This document shows positions 1 through 12,336 of a DNA stretch of 64,000 nucleotides, in pieces. Source of the DNA: Morchella semilibera (lineage: Eukaryota; Ascomycota; Pezizomycetes; Pezizales; Morchellaceae); assembly GCA_009192285.1 (NCBI GenBank), contig WBVU01000011.1, forward strand, positions 988,668 through 1,052,667, in the 5' to 3' direction. A program made the position numbers and the translations under genes. The stretch's first letter is position 1, and each line of letters starts with the position of its first letter. The notes below the pieces were generated by a model. It did not search any database. It was not told the DNA's origin and saw only the letters and a program-made list of their open reading frames with translations.

Positions 1-40
1 CTACGATTGCGGCATATATTGATTGATCATTGTCGTGCAG

Positions 41-314
41 ATACACAAATGCAGCAGGAAATCAGGGAGAAGCATGCAGCCGCAATGGGAGAGACGCATG
101 ACAGGTTCATGAAGCTGAAGGAGACTGGCAAACTGTTGAGGCCTGATCAGCCCGGGAATGTCATCGCGAAGTTGGCACTGAAGGCTCCTAAAGAACTCTC
201 AGGAAAATTCTTGAAGTAAGCTCCCCTCCTCTTCCCTTTACAATATGGTATGAGCATGTTTGCTGATGTAGTTACAGTTGGAACGCGGAGCAATTGGCAG
301 ATTTTCAGGAGTAA
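41..314 (+). CDS. Short-chain dehydrogenase/reductase, 3' part only
   Basis: This is the C-terminal part of an NAD(P)-dependent oxidoreductase of the SDR (Rossmann-fold) superfamily, closest in feel to fungal sepiapterin-reductase-like enzymes. The window opens inside the preceding intron: TCGTGCAG at 33-40 is a good acceptor, and the frame then reads DTQMQQEIREKH. Exon 41-215 ends at a GTAAGC donor, intron 216-277 (62 bp) ends in GTTACAG, and the last exon 278-314 encodes NWNAEQLADFQE and a stop. The family features visible are the post-active-site DTxMQ stretch, LRPDQPGNVIAKLALKAP and the closing LSGKFLNWN. The NAD-binding and YxxxK catalytic parts lie upstream of the window, so substrate and cofactor cannot be judged. 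Confidence 0.72.
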
Positions 315-1651
315 TCCAGGCACCCAACTTTGAGAGATAAGGGATTCAAATGAGCATTGTAGATTGGTATAGATTTTATTACTTATACTTTTTTTCGCTA
401 AATGCTTCATAATGTTAGTAGAGTAGATCTGCTGCGGGGCAGCATCAAGGCCGACAAGTTATTGTATCCTAGAAGATCTACCAAAACTCGTTAGCGCAAG
501 TCCCATCAAATCATGACAGAAGACAAATTGTGCAAGAAACAGGTATATGAGTCTCAAAAGTCAGTCGAAAGATGAAAAGTCGTAATTTTTTTCATTCATA
601 GGCACCCCAAGGGCCCCTCCGAATTAGCATGGAGTTTTTGTTCATCATTTGAGCTCCATACCCACGCCGCGATCCAAAGAAAAAAAACATTTCTTACCTT
701 TCCCACTGTTAATAGCCGCAGAAACTGAACAATCGAGTGGATGCGCTCGTTTCTCCTCATATCTGTAGAAAATGAATATTAGTAAGTTTTCAGCAGCGCT
801 AGAGAGTGTGGAGGAAAAGTGGAATTGAAGATGATCCAGGTGATCAGATCATATTACAGCATGTGTAAATAGAAAAGAGATTTGATTGTAAGTATAAACT
901 AACCGTTGCTCAAACGTGAAAGGGACAAAGCCAGGCAGGCGTACCACGAAAAGAGTTATAATAGAAACAGAAATATACCTTTCGATTGACTGCTCGCAAT
1001 GAGCGCGCGGTCATTGGTGAGCGAGGCTCAATTGATGCTATATAAGAACAATCTATTTTACAGTTAGTGTCAATTCAAACTGCAAATTTATGGGCGAGGG
1101 TTGGAAACAGGAATATGAGGGGTAGAGATCAGATCAAGTCCGTTTGGCTAGGACAGTGTAGGTCACCATGAAAAGGAGGAGTTAATTCCCAATAAGATAG
1201 GGGCGACACGAATAGTTCATCATTTTGAGCGGAGTGCTCGTGGGGGAGGAGTGGAATTGGAAATGGGGAAAATAGCAAGTGGAAAGAGCTTACAGATTGT
1301 ATCAATCCCCTCCTCCTACATGATGATGGAAATATCCTTCATGCATATGGGAGGGAGGGGGCCATCGCAGTAGCAATGGCTGTTCTTGTCGCTGGTTTCA
1401 TTTGGGTAGCGGTTTGTGTTTGGTGATGGAGACGCAGGCGAGGAGGTTTTTTTTTTTGTGCGGCTTAAGTACCGACCCGCCAAGAACCCACCCACAAACC
1501 CATTGTCAGTCGGCTAAAAAGTTACCAGAGTCCATCCATCCCACATGGACCCACATTGCGGCTCAACTGCACCTGCAATCAGAAACCGCACCTCCGTCAT
1601 TTCGCCGCCCCAAACACCACCGATAATCGACCCCCCCCCCCGAAGAACAGG
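315..1651. other. Intergenic, no gene seen
   Basis: Gap between the SDR gene and COX16. It holds short frames only, A-rich tracts, a T10 run near 1447-1456 and a C-rich run just before the COX16 start. I see no conserved protein, RNA gene or repeat with clear ends. The COX16 promoter and leader must lie in its right end. Confidence 0.5.
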
Positions 1652-2118
1652 ATGCCGACCTTCAGCTCAAAAAAATACCTCCCCGCATCCGCCGCAAATA
1701 CCATCGGGTCAAAATATCGTAAGCATCTTCAGCATTGCAGAGAAAGAACGGCTAACCATAGTCACGCCATAGGTACTGGTTTAAGCCGACACCCATTCCT
1801 CCTGTTTGGGTTGCCATTTATTGGTACTATCCTCGCCGGATCCTTCTTTCTGACTCCCGCGACGGCGCTGCGATACGAAAACCATGATCGTAAGGTCAAG
1901 AAGGTATCACAAGAGGAAGCGATGGGGCTAGGAAAGGACCGGAGAAGGGTTGATCTGAATGAGGAATATTATGTAAGTTGTTGTGCTAAGAGAGGAGGGC
2001 TGAGGAGCGATTGCTAATAATGGCGTGATGCGAACAGAGGTTGTCAATGAAGGATACCGACAACTGGGAGCAGAAAAGAGTCAAGAGACTCAAAGGAGAA
2101 CACGATGGCGTGTTGTAA
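1652..2118 (+). CDS. COX16: Cytochrome c oxidase assembly protein COX16
   Basis: COX16 is a small mitochondrial inner-membrane protein needed to assemble cytochrome c oxidase (complex IV). Three exons: 1652-1718, 1773-1972 and 2038-2118, giving 115 residues, normal for the family. The start ATG gives MPTFSSKKY. The hallmark core is clear: LSRHPFLLFGLPF opens the single membrane span, then AGSFFLTPATALRYE, HDRKV, MGLGKDRRRVDLNEEYY and the C-terminal DNWEQKRVKRLKGEHDG. Intron 1 (1719-1772, GTAAGC...CCATAG, branch CTAAC) is 54 nt and has no in-frame stop. I splice it because removal joins SKYR directly to TGLSRHP, as in homologues. Intron 2 is 1973-2037. The gene converges on the exchanger downstream, with about 600 bp between the stops. 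Confidence 0.93.
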
Positions 2119-2720
2119 AGCACGAGGCCTTAGATACATAAAATATGGGTTAATTAGTTAGAGCGGCGTTTCGGTAATGGCATATCCTATCTTTACAGTT
2201 GTGAATACTAACATTGATACAACACACCATAAGCAGCTACAATTGATGATAACAGGTGAAATATAAAACGCTTTACTTTCATTCGTCTCCTTACACCTTC
2301 CAAAATAACCCGTCATTTATCTAAAAAAAAAAAGAAAAGAAAAAGAAAAGGGGGAGGGAAAAACGCTCTTTAGAACAGTGGATAGTTGATTCATCCACCA
2401 TGCGAAGGGCAATGATAGAATTGAGGAAGGGGCATTCCTGCTAGAACTTGTGATAAATGAACAGAGAGGAGGTGATAATAACAAAGGGACATAGAAAAAG
2501 ATAACACCGTTCACGGCATGCCCCCGCATCAGCATCTAAAGCAAACGGATGAAAGGTGGTATTTGGGATGGATGTAGAAAATATCTATGTAATCGCACAC
2601 ATGCTTATGCAAAATACGAATCGAGAAATTAGTTGGCCGCTGCAAGCTGCAGAATATTGGACGAAAAGGCAAAAAAAAAACACCATAACAAGCTATTCCC
2701 ATTCTTTTATAGTCCTAATT
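2119..2720. other. Convergent intergenic spacer
   Basis: About 600 bp between the stops of COX16 (plus) and the exchanger (minus), A/T-rich and expected to hold both 3' UTRs. An A-rich run near 2324-2350 is the only conspicuous tract. No further gene is supported. Confidence 0.5.
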
Positions 2721-5700
2721 TTAATAAGGATTCTCGCCGTAGAATGCCTTATTTCCAACTCCCAAAACCATTAATTCAGAGTGCGGCGCGTATGAGCTAA
2801 AATAAAAGCCCATCATAACAGTAAGATAACTCAAAATCAGAATAGAACCCTGGAGTGTTATGTTAGTAACTTGTTATACAGTCAGCACTAGAGTGGTGTT
2901 TGGCTTGCCTTGAAATAATTGCTCTTCCCTTCGCCGTACATGTACGATAGCAGGAATACGCAAAGAATAACGGTGACCAGATCCCATTGTGGGAAGATCA
3001 AACTGAAAGTATGGTTGAAGAGTTCTTTCGGATCAAGAGAGATGGCAAAGAATGCGCTGAAAGCGACCAATGCAGGAATCTGCAGTAGACACACCTGTAA
3101 TGCATATGCAGAACCAATTTCCATACTGAGCGCGATATTACCGTTCATGGCGAACGAAATAGCGTTCTACAGAACAATGGTTAGCAAGAGAAAGGAAACT
3201 CCAGAGACACGAAACATACCAAGAACTCAGTTGTATTTGGAACAAGCGCAAAGAGCGTAATACCCAGGAACTTCTCATCAATCTCAAAATTTTCCAATAC
3301 AACATCGACAGTATCAACCAAAATCTCAGCGATAATGGCGTACAAGACAGTGGCCCCAAGCAGGATGATAGAACTCTTTGCTTTACTCCAGTTAGGAGCA
3401 TCATGTCCGCCCGCAGCATCATGGGGTGCGGTTGGGACACCCTCCTCTACAGTAGGCATAGATACCAAAACAGGTCTAGGCGTTGCACTAGTCTTTCTTC
3501 CACTATGGCGCTGGACATCCTGAACAGCCGCTGTAGCTGCAACAGCTGCCACTTCTGCAACCCCGCGGAATACTTCCTCACGGGTCAACCCTGAAATGTT
3601 GGACGCGTCCTGTGGCCTAGAGTCGCCTATAGAACCATACCCAGGAGCTGAAGTAGATAGCAGTTCATCACTGGCAGATCTGGGTGGAACCATGTGTAGA
3701 GTTTGGCCTGGCCCGCCAGCATCGCCTCGCAAACCAACACTGTTTTGTGTTTGCCCAAGGATACGTTTATATAGCCCAGTGTCCCTCAAAGAATTAGGAT
3801 TCCTGACATCAGCAGAGGTTCCCTCATTTCCGCGTGATGATGCACGGACAGTGTCTATAGCTGCATGGCTAAGTTGGGTTTGAGGCTGAGCTGTAGATGC
3901 TGTCCAAATGACAGCAGCATGAGTCCTCAAAGTGAACCACAATCCAATGACGTATGAAATGAAAAGAAAAACTGCGCAAAGGTATGTATATGGCTGAACA
4001 ACATCTCTATAGAAATCATTGTTCGTAGTGGGGGGCGTTTGAGTAAATGAACATCGACGGCATTCCGCTTTGTCTACATGTGGTGAACATGCACGACAGC
4101 TGAGTTCGTACTATTTGGGGAGTCAATATGGGTGTTATGGGTCACAGAAGATTTAGGAGGTACCTACTGTTCCGTAAATTTGGTAGAAGAGAGTGGGGGC
4201 AAATGCACCAATAACAGCAAAAAGCAGCATGGTGGATGTAACACCGGCAGATCTGGCATTGAAACGTTGGGTCTTTCTTTTGATTGCGCCTGAGCACATA
4301 CTCAATCCGGGCATGAAAACAACACCGACTAAGATGCTGCCTACAACACTGCCCTCCACCAATCTACCTTTCCCTTCAGTCAATGCGACACAGTATAGGT
4401 AAACTTCGACCACTGTCGAGAAGAACGCGTTGATAGTCGCACCCATCCCCATACTCGACTGAGCGGAGATAGAAGCCACAGCTTGTCCGATAAAGTACGC
4501 CAGTGGGATAACGGAAAACAAAGATAGGGTGAATACTGTGGCGGGTGAGGTCAGGGGATTAATAATTCCAAATGTCCCTCTTAAAACGTAGTGGTCGGCA
4601 ATAACGAAGATCACAATGGTCATAAGGTTAATAAAGAAAATATTGGTCCCATCTATAGTATACTTGTAGTATTTCCAGCCGACAGCGCGGTAGGTGCAAA
4701 GCAAGATGGATGTTGATGGGGTTCCGGGTCTCCTGGTATAGGTATGATCTGAATGGAATGAAAGCGCCAAAGGATGCCGCCGGAGGTGATCAAACAAGAG
4801 AGAGGTAACCTTGGCCATCGGGATAGTGAATACCAACAACCAGCAGATACCCGAAACTAAAATTAATAGAGGCGCTGCTGAATGTCAGCTTCCGGCTTTT
4901 GAAGACAGCAATCAGTAGCGGGAAACGTACCAATGATAAAGTAGAACCAGACGAAGAACAAGACTCTACCAATATTCCACTCGCCACGACCAAAGAGTCG
5001 CCTTTTCTTCCCACGGTCCGCTGGAGCTCCACTCAAGAGTCCTGTTCTTTCGCCAGTCCCTAGAATCGAATCAACGTCTACCGAATCAAGACTCTCCCTC
5101 CTTCTCCCGACCAATGTCCTGCTGGGCGGATGAGGCCCAAAGAATGTCCTTCCCTCCTCGATATCACCGGCCTGCCACTGTTCATACTCGCTTATACTTC
5201 TTCCTTCGCCCTCGTCTTCCTCCGCATAAGCATCATCTTGCTTAAGTTCCACGAAATGCCCAAAAGGATAAAACAAATATGCAGCCAGTCCAAGGAGAAC
5301 CCGGCCGTATTCCCTAGCGCTCAGGGCAAAAAAGAAAATATAACAGGTCGCCGCAGCAACGCAGATTACTAGGGAAAGCCACCATCCAAACAGCGCAACC
5401 CATAAGATATTTACCAGAAATAAGGCACCCCCGACACGCCCCCCTGGAGCTGAATGAATGTCGCCTTCTGCCGTACGCTGTACCGAACGATTTTTCTTGT
5501 AAAGTGCGGGTTTCCATATCCTAATACCGAACGGATGCGTGACATTTATTGCCTCTTGACGGTCCTGTGAAATGTTAAAATACGGCGCGAACATAGTACT
5601 CACGATCATAACATACTTTCAAGGTAAAAGATTCCACACTCCCGGCATCGCTGGCTTCGTAATCATCTGCCTTGACGGTACCCTCCTCCTCCCCATCTTC

Positions 5701-6699
5701 TTGCTGCTCTTCTTCATCTTCGCCGCTCTGTTCATCGATGGGGCCTGCAGTTTCGGTCCCATCGCCCTCGTCGTCTGTGCTATCAACGTTCGCAAGGGGT
5801 TGTGTGCCCCTTCGTCGTAAGATATTTGAGTGTCGCCTCATCGCTGTATATCCTGTACCTCCGTGCCCACGTTGTTTTTGCTCCAAATCAACTTCTACCT
5901 CGTCAGTCTCATCATCCACACTGAACTCTTGCCTATTATTACGCAACGACATTAGTTCTGAAATCACCCCTTTTACGGCGTGGGTGTATATATGAGGGAG
6001 AGAGATTTAAAGGAGGGGGTTAAGGGGGACTCCACCCTTTATGAGGTTGAAATACGGTGGAGGCCCTGCGGGTGGCTGAGGGTCTTCGCTGCTTTTTATC
6101 TGATGACGAAAAACGCTCTCGAAGTGAGGAAGTGGCGGATGATGCCCTTGATAATCTACCTGTGCCGCCGGGGGTAAGATGATCCGTGTTCTGTGTCAGC
6201 TGCTCGTGCGGATTGTTCGACAGAGCAGATGTGAATGAATCAAGTGAGCCTGTAGATACAAAACACCACACCCACCGGGTGAGAATGATATTACGATTAG
6301 TATGTTTCTAATTTTTTTTGGCAAAATTACAAAAAAAAAAAAATAAAGCAAAGTAGGCCAAAATAAAATATGGCTACGGTTCCCGAAGAGGGTAAGGGAA
6401 CCAAAGGGAAAGGAACAAGATTGAACGGGGACAGAAGAAGAAAAAAATGTGGAGAGTTTATGCATACTAGGGACCTCAGTGCTTCCTTCGCCAGAGCCGT
6501 TGATGCGCCGTACGGTTCCAGCAGATTGGGCGCTCTCGGAATACGGACCCCCAGACTCGTAGCTAGACATCTGTGACAGTTGTGATGCCTGTCGCTGCTG
6601 CGAACTAGGAACAGATCTAGGGTTCGACGATGGAGCGGCTTCAGCGGAATATGGATTTCCAGAAGAAGAGGCAGCAGAGGGATTTTTCTGACTGCTCAT
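2721..6699 (-). CDS. VNX1: VNX1-type vacuolar cation/H+ exchanger (CAX superfamily)
   Basis: Multi-span antiporter of the Ca2+/cation superfamily. Yeast Vnx1 exchanges Na+/K+ for H+ at the vacuole. Well-supported exons, in gene order: 6699-6468 (MSSQKNPSAAS), one starting at 6249, one ending at 5617, 5564-4931, 4856-4168, 4110-3220, 3166-2909 and 2849-2721. The junction between the Ser-rich exon (to about 6020-6150) and the acidic exon (from about 5960) is unresolved. VNX1 marks are HPFGIRIWKPALYKKNRS, IPMAKV..HPLALSF, the first exchanger repeat (GATINAFFSTVVEVYLY), the Cys-rich loop YELSCRACSPH...CRRC, IGLWFTLRTHAAVIW, and the second repeat (LVPNTTEFLNAISFAMNGN). A Ser/Gly-rich cytosolic loop separates the repeats. 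The last intron (2908-2850) is GC-AG: AAG|GCAAGC to CTCCAG, branch TTACTAAC, joining NYFK to GSILILSYL. The acidic N-terminal region suits regulation. Substrate (Na+/K+ or Ca2+) cannot be read from sequence. Confidence 0.88.
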
Positions 6700-9609
6700 A
6701 GTGCACCAGGAATGTACTATGTGGGTATCTATCTCCAGGAGAGAGCTCACGCAAGATATGGAGATAGAGAGAATGAACTCACGCCTGAGAAGAAACTAGG
6801 GTTTCCTCTTGGCTTGGTATGGCTGGTGTTTTGATTGCTGTGGTTATCGGACGGGCATAGCGAGAGGACAGGGATGACGCGATGCGACTAAACAGGAAAA
6901 AACAAATAAGTTTACCCCCCCCAGAGACGCAATTTCAGCAGTCGACATTTATTCCGGTTGGGCAACAACAGGCTGAGATTGGGTCAACACCAAAGGGTGG
7001 TTTTTTTTGCAGTGTGAGAAGGGAGTGGGTACATGAAGGAATCACAAAGATTGATATTTAGATAGTCTTACTACTACTATAGTGCATACATCCCAACTGC
7101 TATGTTAATATGGGGAAGGGCGGGAAAACGACGGTTTGAGAAAAAGAAAACCAGGAAAGTTCAAAATAAACCGGGAAAAAAGCAACTATCCACCAAGAGG
7201 AAAGGAATAGACTGAAGGATCAAAAAGAAAAGGAAGAAAAAAAAGAAAGGGGATAGCGACAAATGAGCGACAGCACAGCACGAGGTGAATTAAGGAAGAT
7301 TCCTTGGTCGTTGAGGATATTCACTCTAGAAAAACTTATGTACCTCATGTCTACTCCTTTGGAGTACTTACATGACATAGAACTGTACCCACATGTAGCT
7401 CTCTACTTTGTCTCCCCACGCACACACATGGACGTTGAGGTAGACTCGTACCATGTTGACGTTTATGTACCCTCGATGTACTCTACCTAGCAATTTCGCT
7501 TTAGATGCTTGTCTAGAGTACAAACAAGAAACCGGTGCAGTTCCATCGTCGGCAAGCTTAACTGTTTACCACTCGCAAGCCAGGGTTCACTTGCAGCATT
7601 TACGTACAGAGGTCCAGCAATGGAATCGCTCGCTCGCCGCGTGATGCGCAGATCCGCGGCTTAGTGCGTACAACTACGCAACTTCCGCAGCCAAGCAAGA
7701 GCCCAGGGTGTCCAACCGAAAACTCACGAACGCCCAAGTCACTGGATGCCCCCGACATCATAAACCAACGACATCCACCATGCGAGCTCCTCCATTTTTT
7801 TTTTCTTTCCTTCAAGATCCAAAGTAACAGTCGTCTTAGGTTCTGGAGAGGGAAAAAAAATTAGATTTCCCTCACGTCCTTGTCCTCTACCTAGTCCTAG
7901 TTCCCTCTCCTCTCTTTTTTTTTTTTTGTGCCCCACTCCTCCAATCCCATATTAACTTCAATGACCATGAACAGAACTGAATAACAGACCGACAGACTAA
8001 ACGGGGCGACTGACAGTCTGCACGAGGTCAAATAATCCCGGATAAGTGGCCGGATAACAATCACGCTGACAATCTTACCTCTTCATGCCTGCCAACCCAA
8101 CCCCAACTCACAAGCCGACCAGGCGACAGGTCAGAATGTTAGATATAAACTGAGGATACTCTATCTAAATAGTTCAAGGAGCACGGAACAATATGGTCAC
8201 ATTGCAGAATTAGATAACTACATGTAAGTAACTACGACAACCCAGACTGTTTAATGAATTTCTTTGGGGATCGGGGCAAACCCCGCAGGGTAAAAATAAC
8301 GGGCAACATCCCCATGACTTTCTCGTTTCAGCCATGGATGCAGAGTAAAACCTTATGTACATACTTACTGTACTTCGTACATACATGCGATACATGATCT
8401 TCATCTGAACTCTCCTCTAGCACAAGAAAGAAGGAAAGAAGGGGTGAAAAACGAACAAAAAACCACGATCGCAAGTACGATACTACTCCCGCATCGGACA
8501 AAAACAAAAACATTCGACATGAGTGATGAAATTACTTGACGTCCCCGGGTGCGAGTGCGAGTGCGCGCGCGGTTAGTATCCCCATTTTCTTTTTTTATAG
8601 CGATCCCCACCAAATGTGTCTCCAGGGTCGGGACACCCCACCGTTGACTGGTTCGGAAGCGATAATCGCCGCTGCCAAGGCTGCCAATATCAACCTCTAC
8701 CTTATTTGAGCCTCCCCTTACCTCACCTATTTCAGGGAATAATAAGAGACTTGGCCATCCCAGGGATCATTAAAAAAAAAAAAAAAAATACGCCTTGCTA
8801 AACCCGATCATTGACCCTAATAGTAGAAATGGCCGAAATGGGCTAGAAAGAATCACCTTGCATGTATTCTAGCATCCCAGTATTCATAATTCATCACTCG
8901 ACATTGCACTGCAGGAGGCAAGCTGCAGTGGGGTGGCTATATGAACCCTCGCGTATGTTACATCCTTTCGTCCCATCATGCACGAAAGGCTACCTGCAGC
9001 GTGGAGAACACGTTCCGGGATCCTCCGAGAGTGTCTGGATCGTATGAGCCGCATGTAGAAACCGGGTATGTAGCATCTATGGGGCGAGAGCGGGCATCAA
9101 ACCCGCCAATTCGTACAAAGATATGTGCTGCTTCCTGGAATCGGCTCTCGCTGTGACGGGTGAAGGAGATTTAGGGGTTTATGGTGTATCTTCGGGGCTA
9201 GATTATAGACCATATGACCGCGTATGTCACCCACATAGGTACAAATAGTAGCTATATAGCCGACGGATAGGGCGATAATTAATAGGAGGACAGGCTCTCT
9301 AGGGGAGGTAGCGAAAGGTTACATTAAAGTAAAATGACAATAGATAAATTATTTTTCGGAGATTTGCGCTTTTGGGGCGCGGCGGATATGAAGAGCCGAG
9401 CGGTCTGTTGTGCTTAAGTCTTGGATTCTGCGTTTTGGCTTTAAACTTTAATTAGCGTGCTTCATCTATCACTCGAAATATTCACGGAATATCACTCGGA
9501 GTAATCCACATTACCTAATCCAGCAGCCTCGTCTCATCTCCAAACACGTACTTGAGCCGTACCCACCACCACACTCATGATCTATTATGGAGGTAACCTT
9601 GCCTTATTA
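6700..9609. other. Gene-poor intergenic region
   Basis: Upstream flank of the exchanger gene followed by about 2.5 kb with no supportable gene. It holds homopolymer runs (T near 7795-7806 and 7915-7926, A near 8771-8787), one TACATGTA (8219-8226) and a TATCACTCGG word (9490-9499) with a near copy just before it. The frames here show no family resemblance and no intron logic. Confidence 0.5.
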
Positions 9610-9732
9610 GAGGCTTTTAGTCGGTTGCAATTTTCATTATTTGCACATACAAAAATGCGCCAAGATGCACCCACATCTGATAAATTTGTGCAAATAATGA
9701 AAGTTGCAATTGCGTAACTGACTAAAAGCCTC
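9610..9732. mobile_element. Snap-back MITE, 123 bp, TA-flanked
   Basis: Near-perfect terminal inverted repeats of about 40 bp. The left end begins GAGGCTTTTAGTC and runs to TTTCATTATTTGCACA; the right end is the same series reversed, ending GACTAAAAGCCTC. A few differences and a short insertion sit in the right arm. A TA dinucleotide flanks each side (9608-9609 and 9733-9734), the target-site duplication of Tc1/mariner-type elements. No coding capacity; the unpaired loop is about 35-40 bp. Confidence 0.8.
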
Positions 9733-12336
9733 TATCCTACGACTTTCTGTCTCCACTTTGTTAGCGGTGGGGATAACCCTACCCTAGGATACAGAAGATT
9801 TCTTTGGTCTTCTCTTTATCCGATGTTTTTTCAGGGCCTGAAGAAGTCTTTCTCATTTCTCTACTTAGGTGCAGAGCTGGGATAAAGAAGTCATAAGAAA
9901 TGAGCTACCCCCGTCACCGCTAAGGAACCGCTTTTGAAAGTGCTAATATCCGTGTGATTGCCTTTTTCACTTAGTGTTGATTTAGCTGTGCGTATCCCGA
10001 TGCAGCCCTTGGCCAATCTATATACGTGGATCGGAAACTGACCCGCCTTGTTGGCGCCCGTCCCCTAATACATGCGTATAAGTCGATACGCTTCACCAAG
10101 GATGATATTCACCAAGGGTGATATGATATTCGGGAAAGATGGGGGCCAGGTGGTTCTAATGGTTGTGACAGGGGAGTTGGGAGGGTTAGATAAGTATGAC
10201 AAAGAACGCTAATGGGTAGACGATACGCCCGCGGTATTTTACATCTCCTGTTGATGAAATATCTCTAGGTGGCAAGATATTACAGCACGGGGAGTGTCTG
10301 GACTGGCATGAATTCAGTCATAATGGCTCTAGGCTTAGCATGTATGGGTGTCATGCATGGTTCACCAGTCAAGTCTACGTAGTATTTAGAGCTCCATATA
10401 CGATAATAAACCTAGTATAACCAATATTTTCTCCGCCCCGTATGAGCAGAATACTTTCTTTAGAGCAGACTCTCCTCATTTTACATTAACAGATAAGGAC
10501 TTAGGACGACACGTAAGGGCAGCATTCGGGGAAGAAGCACCTATAGGGTAATTATGAGTCTTTCAATATCACGCGGCCTCGAGTATCGTAGCATCTATTG
10601 GGTCTACCTAGGTCGGGGGGTGGGGGGAGAGAAAAGAGGGTAGTCAATTGGAGAGGCAGGGTTTGCGGGGCTCTATGGGTGCCATCATTAGTAGAGTCAA
10701 CAGGTCTATTATCTCACGAACCCCAAGCAACAATGGGAGCAGTTGCGGGTTATGCCGGGCTTCGAGCTACTATCTTCAGGATGCTCAGGCTTTGATTGTT
10801 ATCCATACCTTAAGGTGGTGGAGTGGCCATGGTTGGATACGTCGCTAACCTAGACTACCACAAGATGTATTGGCATGAAAGAAATCCTTCGCTGTATAGC
10901 CACAGGAAAACTTCCACATGGGGAGCCAACTGCAGAGGCTAGACCCCAACAGTGCACCGTCCGCAACCCCCAAGGCCAATTGCCAAAGTTCCCCCAGCCT
11001 TTCCGGCTGTGGGACTTTCTTGGTATGCAATACCCTTCCCTGTCACAGAAAACTAGGCCTACCGCAGCTTTTCGGGGGGGGGGGATATTGGGGGGAAGGG
11101 TGTATTTGAACAGTAAACCTCCGCCAAGACTCTGGGGAGCTGCATTCTGGGTGGATGGAGAAACCCTATTTCATTGGTGCGTTGGTAGACGCTTCGGCTG
11201 ACCGGGGGTGGAATGACCGGGGGTAGGAGAGTTTTATAGATGGCGGTTAGAATAAGGCATTATCGAGAGAGGGTAGGAGTTTTGGGCGCATCATAAGTCA
11301 TCACTCGGGGTTCTCCGCCTTTTCTCCCCACCTTTTTTTTTTGGGGGGGGGGGGGGGGTTGAGATCGTGCCAGCTAGGTCACCCACAAGTTACTTTAGAG
11401 TTTTTTTTCTCTCTCTTTTGGGTACGGTAGATGTCTAGGTGCCATGTACTTCTGAGCCGCTCACCATGATAAAAAGAGGTGAGACCTTTCGAGATTCGGG
11501 CGCCTTAACGCTCTAAGAGTAGAATGTGTAGTATGCTCTAAGAATTATGTGAAGTTCTAGCTCAGCTAATTACCTTGTGAATATTCGGAGTATTGGATTA
11601 AGTGCAGACATTAACCCGTAAGTAACAATACTGGAAACCCTAAAGTGCCTACACACGTAAAAAAAATAGATATACGTGACCCGATAATCATATTATATTG
11701 ATCCTTAAAGAGAAAAAAAAAGTTAGTCCACCAGGGGCAGGATCAACCCGCCCACACACACCACCCGTTCACCTGCCGACTTACCTAATAAAGCCGCAAC
11801 CACCCGGCCCCGTTCCCCCATTAAATTGGAAGCCTTTACGAGTGATGTTTGGTGATCAAGATAAGAAGTCGCTCGGCAAACAACACTGGGTCACCCAACC
11901 GGGGGAATGATGATTCATTACCGGACATGAACCCTTTTGCAAGGCCGGGAGCTCAGAATGCAAGTTTGACTATAGGCTTGGCTTTACATGTATGTCCCCT
12001 GCACATATTCCCGCTGACAGTCGGGGTGATGGATGAGAGCTGTATCTTGGGCTAGTAGTCTCTGAGTTTTGATTAGGTAGACAGTTGGGATTCTTGGCCG
12101 CTTGTCTTGACAGGTGCATGATTTCCACAAGGAGATTGGGTAGCTGGGAATATGGGATGAACTCTGGGGAGATCTTCGTCGAGAAGGCTTCGAGAAGAGA
12201 AAGTAAGTTTCACGATAACATGAAGGCACTACTAATACCCTGCAATTGTATCTGCAATTACCAGTCATTACTAGTTATTACCTCCGCCACTTCACCTCTC
12301 GCTAATCTACACGTTCCACTTCTATCTTTTCATGCT
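9733..12336. other. Gene-poor intergenic region with homopolymers
   Basis: No gene supported. It holds G runs (11069-11080 and 11341-11358), a two-copy 17-bp direct repeat near 10090-10125 (TTCACCAAGG core), CATCACTCGG at 11299, a TACATGTA at 11985-11992 and one copy of a degenerate dispersed repeat (11677-11732). Confidence 0.5.
11677..11732 (+). repeat. Degenerate dispersed repeat, copy A
   Basis: About 56 bp matching 36765-36822 at roughly 80 percent by eye. Shared words include TGACCC, ATTATATTG, TCCTTAAAG, a purine run, and AAAGTTAGTCC. It looks like a relic of one repeat family; no ends or duplicated target could be set. Confidence 0.55.

Noticed and set aside
1320-1400. Possible C/D-box snoRNA (ATGATGA near 1321)
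   Set aside because: No D box (CTGA) at usable distance and no closing stem.
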